Positions 5,541-5,648 of a DNA stretch of 5,648 bases are shown in pieces (within the stretch, counting starts at the first letter, position 1; each line of letters begins with the position of its first letter). The notes under the pieces were generated by a model. The model was not told where the DNA came from and ran no database searches. It saw only the letters and a program-made list of their open reading frames with translations. Position numbers and translations under genes: made by a program. Source of the DNA: Prevotella sp. (GTDB taxonomy: Bacteria; Bacteroidota; Bacteroidia; Bacteroidales; Bacteroidaceae). The stretch spans positions 1 to 5,648 of the forward strand of contig JAJPYV010000298.1 of the NCBI GenBank assembly GCA_021204735.1, read 5' to 3'.

Positions 5541-5648
5541 CAAATCTTTGGCAGCAATTTTTTTATAAATTCATCATTGAAAATAAATTTACAGGTATTT
5601 CCTAAATCTTAAAACTTACGTATATAATCATACAAAAATGACTTACAC

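Noticed and set aside
5513..5600. Weak A/T inverted repeats as a terminator of the ttcA-like gene
   Set aside because: Only 5-6 bp A/T stems with long loops can be drawn, as expected by chance in such AT-rich sequence.
5638..5648. ATG with an open frame at the right edge
   Set aside because: Fewer than four codons are visible, so it cannot be told from chance. It is mentioned only with the candidate promoter.

Overview
The window looks like ordinary chromosomal DNA from a member of the Bacteroidota, most likely a Bacteroidales/Prevotella-type organism. This is inferred from moderate-to-low GC with AT-rich intergenic gaps, exact matches to the Bacteroides-type promoter (-7 TAnnTTTG with a -33 TTTG), A/T-rich start regions mostly lacking Shine-Dalgarno sequences, a seryl-tRNA synthetase of the Bacteroidota type, and a fused ferredoxin-NADP reductase/glutamate-synthase-type flavoprotein. 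No mobile element, CRISPR array, phage gene or tRNA/rRNA gene was seen.

Layout. Positions 1-70 are non-coding as far as can be told and hold five copies of a TTTTTAA heptamer. A 24-bp perfect inverted repeat at 71-126 follows, just past the end of a leftward operon encoding ribosomal proteins bL21 (rplU, 411-728) and bL27 (rpmA, 129-392). That operon reads from a near-ideal promoter at 811-842 through a roughly 76-nt leader that can fold into an ordered structure. A second, rightward promoter (around 922-954) faces away from it and drives serS (982-2271). Forty bases after serS comes a 788-residue iron-sulfur flavoprotein (2312-4678) that joins the two subunits of an NfnAB/SudBA-type transhydrogenase in one chain. 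It ends at a hairpin (4696-4729) whose right edge overlaps the promoter of a TtcA-family tRNA-thiolation gene (4744-5478). The last 170 bases are AT-rich and non-coding, with one candidate promoter that may serve a gene starting at the window edge.

Function. Four of the five genes serve translation: two large-subunit ribosomal proteins, an aminoacyl-tRNA synthetase and a tRNA sulfur-modification enzyme. The fifth is a redox enzyme of NAD(P)H/ferredoxin metabolism, and its tie to the others appears to be only one of neighbourhood. I did not find a new biological system. The points most worth checking are regulatory: the structured rplU leader, the strong Shine-Dalgarno sequence before rpmA in an organism group that rarely uses them, and the terminator/promoter overlap that predicts an almost leaderless ttcA-like mRNA.
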